From NCBI GenBank assembly GCA_030015575.1, contig JASDDO010000024.1, positions 40,386,114-40,450,113 of the forward strand: DNA of 64,000 nt, given 5' to 3'. Position numbers and translations under genes: made by a program. Below are positions 45,940-55,012 of this stretch, one piece after another. Numbering within the stretch: position 1 is the first letter of the stretch; every line of letters starts with the position of its first letter. This DNA is from Agapanthus africanus (Eukaryota > Streptophyta > Magnoliopsida > Asparagales > Amaryllidaceae). The notes under the pieces are model-generated. The model was not told the origin of the DNA, did not search any database, and saw only the letters and a program-made list of their open reading frames with translations.

Positions 45940-46779
45940 GTTGCGCTCATGTGGCGCGCACGTGAGTGCAGCGGTGGCAAACTCCTGATCGTTGGATCAA
46001 GGGGTGAGCTGAAGGGGCGCAGGCGCCTTATTAATAGGACTCTTGGCCTTAAAAAAAATCTTCACCATCTTCAAGATTTTAATTACCAGAGCTTTGCTCT
46101 TGCTTGAGAATTTCAGAGCTTTGCTCATTTCCAAAGTTAGAAACTTTAGGTAAGATTAATTTAAATCAAATTAACTTAAATTAACCTTAACCAAAGAGCT
46201 TTGCTCTTACAGATCTTTTGATCTAAAGAGATCCCCATTGGGGTTTCATAAACAGAGCTTTGCTCTCAAAACTTATAGATCTGCAGAAATCTTGTTCATG
46301 GGTTCTAACCCATGGACAGAGCTTTGCTCTTTGAATCATCTGTAGATCTTTTAGATCTGAAAAATGAAGAAATTTTCATAAGTTTTTCATGGATTTTTTC
46401 AAAATTCCAAAAATTTTTAATTCATTTAGGTGTAAACATTTTCTGATGGACTTTTCCATTATTACCATAGAGCTATGCTCTTTTAAGGAATTTTATTCCC
46501 TTGAGACCAGAATTTGACAAGTGTCATTCTGTGGCAGAGCTTTGCTCTGAAAGAGGAGATTTTCTCCTTGTCTCTAGGGATTCCCCACTGATGAGAATAT
46601 TCAATGATGAGGCTGTCTTATTAAATAGGGCATTTTCATCTGGATTTCGTGGGTCCCTATTTGGTCCCCTACCCACTGCACTGCAATGTAGTGTGATTAA
46701 TTTTTAAATTTAGTTAATTTAAAAGCTAAACGTTGGAATTGTAGCACTAACGGCCAATTTCTGTTCATTTGCAGCGATC

Positions 46780-48492
46780 ATGTCTCTCGACACCTCGTTC
46801 CCGTTTGTTCGTTCAGAGGAGGGATTTCCCGAAGCGCCCTTGGATCGTGAAGTCCTGGCCATGATTAGAGAATACGACCCGGAGTACAAGAGTCTCCACC
46901 TTTGGGGGGCGTGGTGTAACCAGATCATTATGGGTCGACGCAGCTTCATATGCGCAGTGCCGTCCGAGCCCATCACAGCGATTCACTATGCTACCCCACC
47001 CTCGGTGCAGTATGCCGTAGAGTTGGTGGATTGGACATCGAAGGGCTTTCTACATCCCGCCATAGATGCGATACCGGTTCAGCGTCCTATGGTTTTGGAT
47101 ATCCTAGGACGCCGTATCTGTCAAGGTGAAGCACGACCCTGGGGGCAATCATATAACCTTGGTCTGATTCCCCGCCACCCGATCGGTTATCTGCCATGGG
47201 CCCGGTACATCCTGTCGACGAAGAAGTCGCAGTTGATAAGATTAAGACTGTACACCGCGGTCTACGTCTCTCTATTCCAGTATCCCATGCTCCCCACCTG
47301 GTGGTTCAAGGCTTTCCTGGAGCAGTGGAATATTCCTACCCACACTTTCCTTGCCATGGATCGGGAAGTGTCCATCTCTTTGGAAGAGTTTACAGAGGTA
47401 TCCGGTTTACCGGTTATAGGGGAACACTATGAGGAGTTGCTCCCGACAGATGAGTACGTCTTTGGCGCTAGGCCGGTGGTAAGGGGGCTCACACCGGAGA
47501 ATGCTGTTCAACACCAATTCCCAAGCTTGATTAAAGTGTTGAACATCTATGAGTCTCTTTTTATCGAACATGGGAGTCGGGGAGTTAACTTTGAGGATTT
47601 CATCGCTCGGTTCCTTCGCCCAAGCGTCCTCTCATCAGAGGCTGCCAAGTTTGCCACTTTGGATGACCCTTTCGGTTTAAGTGCGGATAACCTACTGGAG
47701 AAGGAGATAGATCAAAAGGGTTTTTTCCTTCCGGACTTCCCGACCATGTCTTTTGAAGAGATTGCAGCCCCTGGGATGGACGAGGAGGCTTTTTTCTTAG
47801 GATTTCTTGGGTTGTGGCTGAGTTGGTTCGCGATCCCAATGCACTCTCATCGTATGCGGCCCTCTGTCTTTTACCCAGCCCACCGGATGGCCATCGGGGT
47901 AAAGGTGGCTGTGGGGATCGCCGGCTTGGCGCACTTATATCATGGCCTTAGCCGAGCAGCGGATGCTAATGAGCCTGGGGTACTGCACGTGGTCTTCCCG
48001 ATGCATTATTTTGTATCGTGGCTCGAGCTACACACGGCGGGTGTCTTCGGTATGCATAAAAGGCCCTCGTTCTTCGACAAGTGCGGTTTCCCTCACATTA
48101 TACAGCTGATCGGCGCATCAATTGTGATTCTATCACCACGGAACGCCATGAGTTTACTCCTTCGCTCTCACACCGTTAGAGCCGGGATGTCCTTTATTGA
48201 CAAGGTGCTGACTATTGGAAAAGCGTCCACTACTGCGGTGCGACCATTACAAGACTCCTTTAAGGATGGAGCATCAATTTTGACGGCCCGGGAGACCCTT
48301 CACTTATACTCTATTAGACCGGGCTTCCTAGTCTTCAGGCAGAATGGTGCGGCGATTTTCATGAGATATAACCCGTATCGTTTTGCCCAACAACTGGGCT
48401 ACGATCAAGGGGTCCCCTTGGAAGCTTTCTTGCTGGAACCCGTTGCCACTGAAGAAGGGATGGAGAACGCGCTGCATCATTTCATGCGCTGA
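46780..48492 (+). CDS. Plant mobile domain protein, antisense to the retrotransposon
   Basis: A 570-residue open frame encodes a plant mobile domain (once annotated aminotransferase-like). Seen: the SLHLWGAW region near residue 40, TWWFKAFLEQWN followed by THTFLAMDREVSISLEEF near 190-215, SGLPVIGEHYEELLP, and near the end YNPYRFAQQLGYDQGVP, a classic PMD closing motif. PMD occurs in plant MAIN/MAIL-type proteins linked to silencing and genome stability, and in transposons; its chemistry is unknown. An acceptor-like TTCATTTGCAG lies 5 bases before the ATG, so a 5' untranslated intron is possible. The gene lies antisense between pol and the 3' LTR of C. The domain frame ends at a TGA (48490), but homologous-looking sequence continues in another frame. 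Confidence 0.85.
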   Translation: MSLDTSFPFVRSEEGFPEAPLDREVLAMIREYDPEYKSLHLWGAWCNQIIMGRRSFICAVPSEPITAIHYATPPSVQYAVELVDWTSKGFLHPAIDAIPVQRPMVLDILGRRICQGEARPWGQSYNLGLIPRHPIGYLPWARYILSTKKSQLIRLRLYTAVYVSLFQYPMLPTWWFKAFLEQWNIPTHTFLAMDREVSISLEEFTEVSGLPVIGEHYEELLPTDEYVFGARPVVRGLTPENAVQHQFPSLIKVLNIYESLFIEHGSRGVNFEDFIARFLRPSVLSSEAAKFATLDDPFGLSADNLLEKEIDQKGFFLPDFPTMSFEEIAAPGMDEEAFFLGFLGLWLSWFAIPMHSHRMRPSVFYPAHRMAIGVKVAVGIAGLAHLYHGLSRAADANEPGVLHVVFPMHYFVSWLELHTAGVFGMHKRPSFFDKCGFPHIIQLIGASIVILSPRNAMSLLLRSHTVRAGMSFIDKVLTIGKASTTAVRPLQDSFKDGASILTARETLHLYSIRPGFLVFRQNGAAIFMRYNPYRFAQQLGYDQGVPLEAFLLEPVATEEGMENALHHFMR

Positions 48493-51400
48493 ATACAGGC
48501 TCTCATTTTTTTATCAGTGCGCCGGCTTGCGCTCCACGACTCCTCAATGTGTACAAAGACTGGTACAATCATGCAACAGGAGCCGTTATAAAGGAGGAAA
48601 GGCGACTGCTGGTCGACCGTAAGGGTGCGCCTCCAGGCAGTGACCGCAACGCTCCTTTGGTTCCGAGGACTCCAGTAGTTGCCCCTCTAAAAGAAGTTAG
48701 AACCGGGCCATCGCGTGCGTAAAGTCCTCCGCACGGATAGCCGCTTCCCGATATTACAGATGCAGCCCCCAGCGCCCTGTGCTCCAGTGGAGACAGTGGT
48801 TGAAGTTTCGCCGGAGTCTGGCATGGATGCAGACATCGAGACCCGCCGTCCTAAGGTGGCTGCTAAACGGAAGTCGATCCCACGTGCACCTAGGGTCGGA
48901 GGGCAGAAGAAAAAGAAGTCGCTCTTCGCTGCAGACGCCGCGTTCGGTCAGGAACCCCACGCTCCCTATGCCGAGGGCCTGAGTGAATACGGGACTAACG
49001 AGGGATTAGTCATGCCACCCCCGGATGATACGGACTTGGAGGCCACTCTCGAAACTTCAGCGTGGTTGGCAAGGCGTGATGCATGGCTAGCTAAGCTTGC
49101 GGATTCAGGTAATCACTAGTCGCATTTTCTATTGCATCATATCTTTGCCTTTGACTAATATTTTTCCTTCTTTTCTTTCAACAGGCATCACCACTGAAGA
49201 AGCCATTGCCGCTTCACTCAAGACCTTCCAAGAGGAGGAACGCCTTAGAGCGTCTTTAGGCCTCAGTAAGTTTCGATTCATCAAGTTTTTATTCTCCTTG
49301 TGTTATGGTCAATCTAATCTCTCCCTTTTTATTGCAGAAACCTCAATGCCGTTCCCGCCAAGCGACGCAAATGTTCTGCCAGCTGCTGATGTTCCCGCTT
49401 CCTCTGGGCCACCGCGGGAGGTTCGTCTTGAAGAGCCGATGAGAGATGCCTTAAAGGCACTGGAGGCATCTTTAAATGAGGACGACGACGCTTTGATGAA
49501 GGAAGCATCAAGGAGGTCCGTCGTGACAGTCCGGGAGGAACGGAAGCGGTCGAGGCACGAAGCAAAGGTACGCAGGGATGCTTTGGCTACGGGAGCGGGC
49601 CCAAGCACCATCCCTCGTGCTGACACTCCGTCAGAAGAGTCCCCGGTCGCTCTGTCTACCGCTCATAGACAGGCGATCCGTGCCAATAGAGAGGCTAACG
49701 ACAAGTCTACTTCAGGTAGCACCTCTTTCAGAATTTCATTATAAGACTCATAAAGCTGTCGGTTCTTATATACTTTATCTTGCAGGGCCAAGTCCGACCG
49801 AGGGGGAGGCGGAGACCGTTGAACCTAAGGAAACAGAGGAGGCGGCGCCTGCCGAACCTAAGCCGACGGTGGGCAATGTCGCTGAGGCTTCGAAGCCTGA
49901 GACGGAGGTTGGGGGTCTGTAGCCGAGAAGGTCATTGATGCCGAGCCTGAAGTGGCGGCAGATGAAATGATCATTACAACCGAGCCCAGGGTGGTGGCGG
50001 ACGAGGCGCTTAAGGCCGGCGACCTTGTAGTGGCGGCGGATAAGCCGATGGAGATCGCGGAGCCCGAGGAAGTAGCGGGTGAGATGGGCACGACTCTTGG
50101 GGAAGAGTCAGCCGCTCTCTCTCAAGAGTTCGGCAATGCTCCGATCATTGCCCTCCCCGTCTATGATCTTCCGCCGTCTCCTGGCCGCGCGAGCATGACG
50201 ACGGTCCCCATCGAGTCGGGTGATGAGGTCACGGGCGGTGGCTTCATGTCAATAGAGGAGGGAGTCGCCTCCTTTTCAGCCGGTAGCTCATCAGGTAAAT
50301 CCCAGGTTGCTGTCTTTCTTTACCTCACAATCCTTTCTGAAAAGTTCATCTTTTTTCGTAATGCAGGTGCAGCCAGCGCCGATGCCCCACTGCTCGTGGG
50401 AGCGCCTTCGACGACTGCTTTGGCGGTGGTCACCTCTCAACCCTCTCTCATACCGTCGAAGATGTTGGAAGGTATGGGTTTGCAACTTATTAATCTCACT
50501 TTTCAGACGTATAATTTATGTACTAAAGTCATACCGTTGTGTCTTTCAGGAGTGCTTTTTGACCATCTTTATCAGATGTTGCTTCCACACTTCTCCTTCC
50601 CACCTGAACTTGCCTCTTCCTCTGGTGGCGTTGGTGAGTATGATTTCCATTGATATCCTTCTTTCTTTATTGATGGAATTACTTCTAAACCCCTTTTTTC
50701 TCATCTCGACTGCAGTGCTACAGATTGAAGGAGGGGATAAAAGATCAGCTGCGCCGCCGGTCCTTCCGACCTTGCCACCTGTCTCAACTGGTACAGCGAA
50801 TATCACATTGATAACTTCCCTCTCTTTATTTTCTGTACTGTTATCTGATCGCATCCTGTTTCTTTTCAGCTGTCGTTCCGGTCTCGGCGCCCTTCGAGCC
50901 TCGTATTATAATGCCGGCGGGTCCTTATATGAGAAGTCCGTCTTCAAAAGGTGCCGCGAATAATCTGCGCATGTTGAGTGACTACGTCGAGGAACTCGAC
51001 GTTGAAACTCCTACATCTGCCGCAGACTTCGCTACGGTGGTTAACCCGATGCTGGCAATACTCGTGAACTTTCATGATGAGGGCATCATCGCATATTGGG
51101 TTAACCATTGTAGGGAGATCGAGGCCCGCCTGTATCAGTTGGAATCGCTGCGTCCCGCTCCCGAGACCTTGGCTACCAGCAATCAAAGAACAGCGTGGAT
51201 TGAGCAGAGCGCTTCCTACTTCCGCTACCTCGAACAAGAAGTCATTTCAAGGCGTAAGGAGCGCGGTGAGACTTCGAGCAAGTCTGCCCAACTGCATGCT
51301 CGGGTGGAGGCCAATGCCGCATGGCTGAAGGTTGTCTTTGAGGGCCTTCTGCAATGTCTTTCTGAAGGGTTATCATTGAGGTAACAACTTGACGTTGTCG

Positions 51401-51580
51401 AGCGAGATGCACCCAGCCAGGAAGCAGCCCAGAAGGCGGCGGAGGAGCAACTTTCATCCTTCTTGCAGCAGCGGGCCCAGGTGGAGGCGGAGGTGGCTGC
51501 GGCTGTCACTTAGGAGGAGGCGCTGAAGGAAGTGCGAGAGCAGCTTATGGATTTACTAAAGACACTTCCTCCTCAGTAGC
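48489..51580 (+). pseudogene. PMD gene, downstream exons with coiled-coil C-terminus
   Basis: The frame continues in a shifted register to 48720 (YKDWYNHATGAV, a normal PMD tail), shifts back near 48700, and runs on through exons joined by canonical GT-AG introns: 49109-49184, 49266-49337, 49716-49785, 50295-50366, 50472-50549, 50634-50715 and 50791-50869. All seven are 70-82 nt and phase 1. Exons of 81, 378, 105, 84 and 75 nt keep the frame; the 49786-50294 exon is one base short of a multiple of three because of a frameshift in a G run near 49911. Predicted protein: basic and acidic low-complexity middle, then an E/Q/A-rich coiled coil. In-frame stops at 51382 and 51511 break the last exon; the frame finally ends at 51578-51580. 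Confidence 0.75.
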
Positions 51581-51680
51581 TATCCCTCTTTGTATCGTTT
51601 GTATTTGTAGATAAAAGAATGTGTATATATATTTTTTTTATTCTTTGACATAATGTATCCTGTACCCAATCAAGTTTGTG

Positions 51681-51686
51681 AATAAA
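51681..51686 (+). terminator. Candidate poly(A) signal of the PMD gene
   Basis: AATAAA about 100 bp after the final stop, in a T/A-rich stretch with TTTGTA words. Consistent with a plant polyadenylation region. Confidence 0.45.
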
Positions 51687-51837
51687 AGATACACAATTTT
51701 TTTGTAATGTCTTGTGTCATTTTCTCCGTCTTTTCTTTCTTTTATTATCAGCATGCCACCTTAGTAACCATGGTTGACGGATAATAGAGCACGCATCTTG
51801 ACTTTCTTAAGAAATAGCGATGGCTTAGGCCGCAGGT

Positions 51838-52060
51838 TCAGATCTGCTGCCTAAGACTTTTCAACTCTATAAGTCGTGAGGATCTCATAGAGATTTTTTC
51901 CCCTACGGATCGAGAGGATCTCGTAGCTGGGTTTTTCTCCTTAGGAATCATGAGGATCCCTAAGTGTGGTTTTCTCTTATAAGTCGTAAGGATCCTATAA
52001 GAGAATTTTTCCCTCTTACGAGTCGAGAGGGTCCGTAAGCGATTGTTTCCCTCCTTGTCG
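51838..52060. repeat. Hairpin-forming repeat block 1
   Basis: Five units of about 35 bp share a core like AGTCGTGAGGATC, each flanked by arms that pair with one another: CTTATAAG...CTATAAG, CCTTAGG...CCTAAG, CTTACG...CGTAAG. The cores are similar but the arms differ from unit to unit. Related blocks lie at 53430-53600 and 53770-53956. No genes in 51590-54440. Confidence 0.75.
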
Positions 52061-52189
52061 AAACTCGATTTCGGAGAGTGAGACCCGTGAATAGTATGCA
52101 AGAGACCGTTTAGATCGACTTGCAGGGTCCCATTGTTCAGGAAGCAAGTTTTTTAGTCCCTGCTGCCTGAGGCTTCATCTTGCAAGTTG

Positions 52190-52930
52190 AGACGAATCGG
52201 GAATTTTCCCGCGGAGACACTGGTTTCTCTGCGAGCCGACGCGAATCAGGAGGCTCTCATCAAGGAGTGTTTGTATCCGTGAGTCGAGGAATTTGCTAGG
52301 GATTATTTGTTTCCCTAGCGCCAAGGATTATTTGTTTCCTTGGGGTTGAAACGAGTCGAGAATTTCCCACGGAGGCACTGGTTGCTCTGCGAGTCGACGC
52401 GGATCAGGAGGCTCTCGTCAAGGAGTGTTTGTATCCGTGAGTCGAGGAATTTGCTAGGAATTATTTGTTTCCTTAGCACCAAGGATTATTTGTTTCCTTG
52501 GGGTTGAAACGAGTCGAGAATTTCCCACGGAGGCATTGGTTGCTCTGCGAGTCGACGCGGATCAGGAGGCTCTCGTCAAGGAGTGTTTGTATCCGTGAGT
52601 CGAGGAATTTGCTAAGGATTTTTTGTTTCCCTAGCGCCAAGGATTATTTGTTTCCTTGGGGTTTGAAACGAGTCGAGAATTTCCCACGGAGGCATTGGTT
52701 GCTCTGCGAGTCGACGCGAATCAGGAGGCTCTCGTCAAGGAGTGTTTGTATCCGTGAGTCGAGGAATTTGCTAAGGATTTATTTGTTTCCCTAGCGCCAA
52801 GGATTATTTGTTTCCTGGGGTTTGAAACGAGTCGAGAATTTCCCACGGAGGCATTGGTTGCTCTGCGAGTCGACGCGGATCAGGAGGCTCTCGTCAAGGA
52901 GTGTTTGTATCCGTGAGTCGAGGAATTTGC
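52190..52930. repeat. 158/159-bp tandem repeat, about 4.7 copies
   Basis: The word CGAGTCGAGAATTTCCCACG recurs at 52352, 52510, 52669 and 52828, with a more diverged first copy at 52194. Each unit includes GGATCAGGAGGCTCTCGTCA and CAAGGATTATTTGTTTCC. The inner copies are nearly identical, so amplification is recent. Tandem repeats in this 3' region are known from Tat and Ogre elements. Confidence 0.95.
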
Positions 52931-53121
52931 TGAAGACACTGGTTTCTTCAGAATTGGACTGAACCGTCGAGATTTGGCTTCGTCTTCTAGCGGAGCCTGT
53001 TGGGAAAGTATGGTTCCCTCTTTGTTTACGCCCTTAGATTATATACAGGGATCGATGTGATTTTAACTGTAGGGCCAAAGTTTTATCATCATTTTTTTGT
53101 TTTATCTCCGTGATGCTCTAT

Positions 53122-53262
53122 CATTTCAGCTTTTATATCGCGAAGGTCACGACTGCCCAATCATTTCGGCTATTTTTCGCGGTGCCCAAATCATTTCGGC
53201 TTTTTATTTTATTTTTACTCGCTGCTTTTTATTGCGAGTTGCCCAATCATTTCGGCTATTTT
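53122..53262. repeat. CAATCATTTCGGCT short repeats
   Basis: AATCATTTCGGCT occurs near 53159, 53190 and 53243, with a variant TCATTTCAGCT at 53122, at irregular spacing in T-rich sequence. Confidence 0.75.
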
Positions 53263-53429
53263 GCATGCATATGCGGCCTATTGGATTTTCGCTGTAAACC
53301 GATTTCGGCATCAGCATCGCTACAACTGGGATATTACCAGGAGCGAATCATCATCTGCCTCTGTCGATGTCGAACAAAGGTGGCTTAGCGACCAGGGTTA
53401 GGATCCTATCGGCTAAGGCTTTTGACTTC

Positions 53430-53956
53430 CTGAGCCGTAAGGGTTTCACGAAGTTATTTCTCCCTACAAGTCGTGAGGATCTTATAAGTGTATTTTCTCC
53501 TTAGGACTCGTGAGGATTCCTAAGTGTTCGTTTCCTCTGTAAGTCGTAAGGATCCTACAAGAGGGTTTTCTCCTCATAAATCGAGAGGATTTACAAGGGT
53601 TGTTTACCATGCGAACATATCCCCAGTCACGGATGAGACTTGGTTAGGGAAATGTTTATTCGCGCCCGTGGATTGTATACAAGGGTCAGTATTGAACCAC
53701 TTATAGGGCAATATCGGAAGTTGTGGGGGTTGCCTAAGCACAGGTTTAGGTCTCTGTAACTTAAGACTTTCAACACTTATGAGCCGTGAGGATCACATAA
53801 GAGAGTTCTCCTTATGAGTCGTGAGGATCTCGCAAGTGTATTTTCTTTTTAGGAATCGTGGGGATCCCTAAGTGTGTTGCTCCCTTGTGAGTCGTAAGGA
53901 TCTCACGCGGGTGGTTTCTCCTTACAAGGTCGAGAGGACCCTATAAGTGTCCTTTA
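53430..53956. repeat. Hairpin-forming repeat blocks 2 and 3
   Basis: About nine more units of the TCGTGAGGAT type (53460-53600 and 53775-53956), for example CTACAAG...CTTATAAG, CCTTAGG...CCTAAG and CTTATGAG...CACATAAG. The intervening 53600-53770 has no recognisable feature. Confidence 0.75.
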
Positions 53957-54243
53957 ACGAGGTTGCGCCCTTTCAGGTTTTCACAAACACTCGCCGGTAG
54001 TCCTGCTGTTTTTACTCACGGAGCCCTTTCGGGTTTTCATCCGCGCCCATTTTGCTTATGGACATACCGTTTTTTTATTTTATTTTTTTATTTTTTTTTA
54101 CGAGGTCACGCCCTTTCGGATTTTCACGAACACTCGCCGGTAGCCCTGCTGTTTTTACTCACGGAGCCCTTCCGGGTTTTCATTCGTGCCCTTTTTGCTT
54201 ATGGACATACCGTTTTTTTAATTTTATTTTTATATGTTTTTTT
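53957..54243. repeat. 143-bp tandem duplication
   Basis: ACGAGGTTGCGCCCTTTC at 53957 and ACGAGGTCACGCCCTTTC at 54100 start two copies that share CACTCGCCGGTAG, TGCTGTTTTTACTCACGGAG and CTTATGGACATACCG, each ending in a T-rich run. Confidence 0.93.
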
Positions 54244-54269
54244 TTATATCTCGTCAGCCTAAAGATGCT

Positions 54270-54350
54270 ACGGTAGTATTTTAAAGACGTTTTGGTCTGC
54301 TATTAGTTTAAGGACATTTCGGTCCGATGTTAGTTTAAGGAAATTTCGGT
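54270..54350. repeat. TTTAAGGACATTTCGGTCCG repeats
   Basis: Three units (TTTAAAGACGTTTTGGTCTG, TTTAAGGACATTTCGGTCCG, TTTAAGGAAATTTCGGTCCG). The GGAC...GTCC arms can pair. A related word, TTTAAGGACGTATTGGTCC, is in the C LTR near 44382. Confidence 0.7.
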
Positions 54351-54439
54351 CCGTTGTTGAGAAGGCTGGCTACTGCTTATAGAGTTTGAGCTTAGGAAGA
54401 TAGCGAGCGGACATAGTTGTCGTCATTTATCATTGACCT

Positions 54440-55012
54440 TGGCTGTGACTCATTAAGGAAGTGACCGTTTATCGGCCTGAAAGGCCTTTCACCGTGCATA
54501 TCCATGAGTAGATAGGCCCCACCATGGTAGACCTTATCTATGATGTACGGGCCTTCATAGTTTGGCTCGAATTATCCCCGCTTGGCACGATTGGGGATCA
54601 TAGGCCTTTTGACCACTAGCACGAGTTTGCCTTGGCGGAATGTCCTCGGTCGGGTCAATCTTTCATATAAGCGCGTCATCTTTGCTTTATAAGCTTCCAG
54701 ATTTTGCTGTGCTATGAGCCGGGTTTCATCAAGGGCGTCAAGTTCCTCAAGCCGAAGGTGAGCATTTTCTTCGTCCGTCATCTCGTAGTGGACTGCCACT
54801 CATAGAGAGGGTAATTCTATCTCGAGAGGGAGTACTGCTTCTGTACCGAATACCAACGCATATGGCGTTGCGTTCGTGGCCGTTTTAAACGTAGTTCGAT
54901 ACGCCTAGAGAGCTTCTTGCAGTCTTTCGTGCCAGTCTTTCTTATTTCGTGACACCGTTTTCTTCATGATCTTCGTCAAGGTCTTGTTGAAGGCCTCAGC
55001 TAGACCGTTAGC
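54440..55012 (-). pseudogene. C integrase, C-terminal part
   Basis: Continues the integrase of 55013-57919. A 75-residue piece (54572-54799) has MTDEENAHLRLEELDALDET and RTFRQGKLVL; after a TAA the same frame continues FEPNYEGPYIIDKVYHGGAY, the usual C-terminal end of Tat integrases, to about 54440. At least three stop codons (near 55010, 54800 and 54570) interrupt it. Confidence 0.85.

Larger units (their letters stand above)
44559..46568. repeat. Dense array of short inverted repeats with 3-nt spacers
   Basis: At least 33 inverted repeats with arms of 5-8 nt and exactly 3 nt between them lie here, for example TGGGC-TCT-GCCCA (44646), AAATGC-ATT-GCATTT (44815), GGCGC-TTT-GCGCC (44833), GAACC-AAA-GGTTC (45116, 45206), AGTGC-AAA-GCACT (45225), AAGATC-ATT-GATCTT (45260), TTGGATC-TTT-GATCCAA (45498), AAGATTTC-TTT-GAAATCTT (45563), GAAGC-GTT-GCTTC (45743, 45862) and AGAGC-TTT-GCTCT (45776, 45900, 46088, 46195, 46254, 46318, 46536). 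In random sequence about two 5-3-5 repeats are expected in 2 kb. The arms differ from one another, so this is not a simple repeat family. Confidence 0.9.

Noticed and set aside
48719..48759. A 41-nt intron (GTAAAG...TTACAG) explaining the frame change near 48700.
   Set aside because: Too short for a normal plant intron, and removal does not restore the downstream frame; small indels are likelier.
46780..51580. PMD gene as a host gene next to a transposon.
   Set aside because: It lies between the pol 3' end and the 3' LTR of C, within the LTR boundaries, and antisense extra frames are known in this position of Tat elements.
52498..52794. A repeat-containing protein over the 159-bp array.
   Set aside because: The 159-bp period keeps frames open by chance; the 158-bp copies break it and no start context or domain is seen.
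52190..52930. A CRISPR-like array because of regular repeats.
   Set aside because: Units are contiguous 158/159-bp tandem copies without unique spacers, inside a plant retrotransposon.
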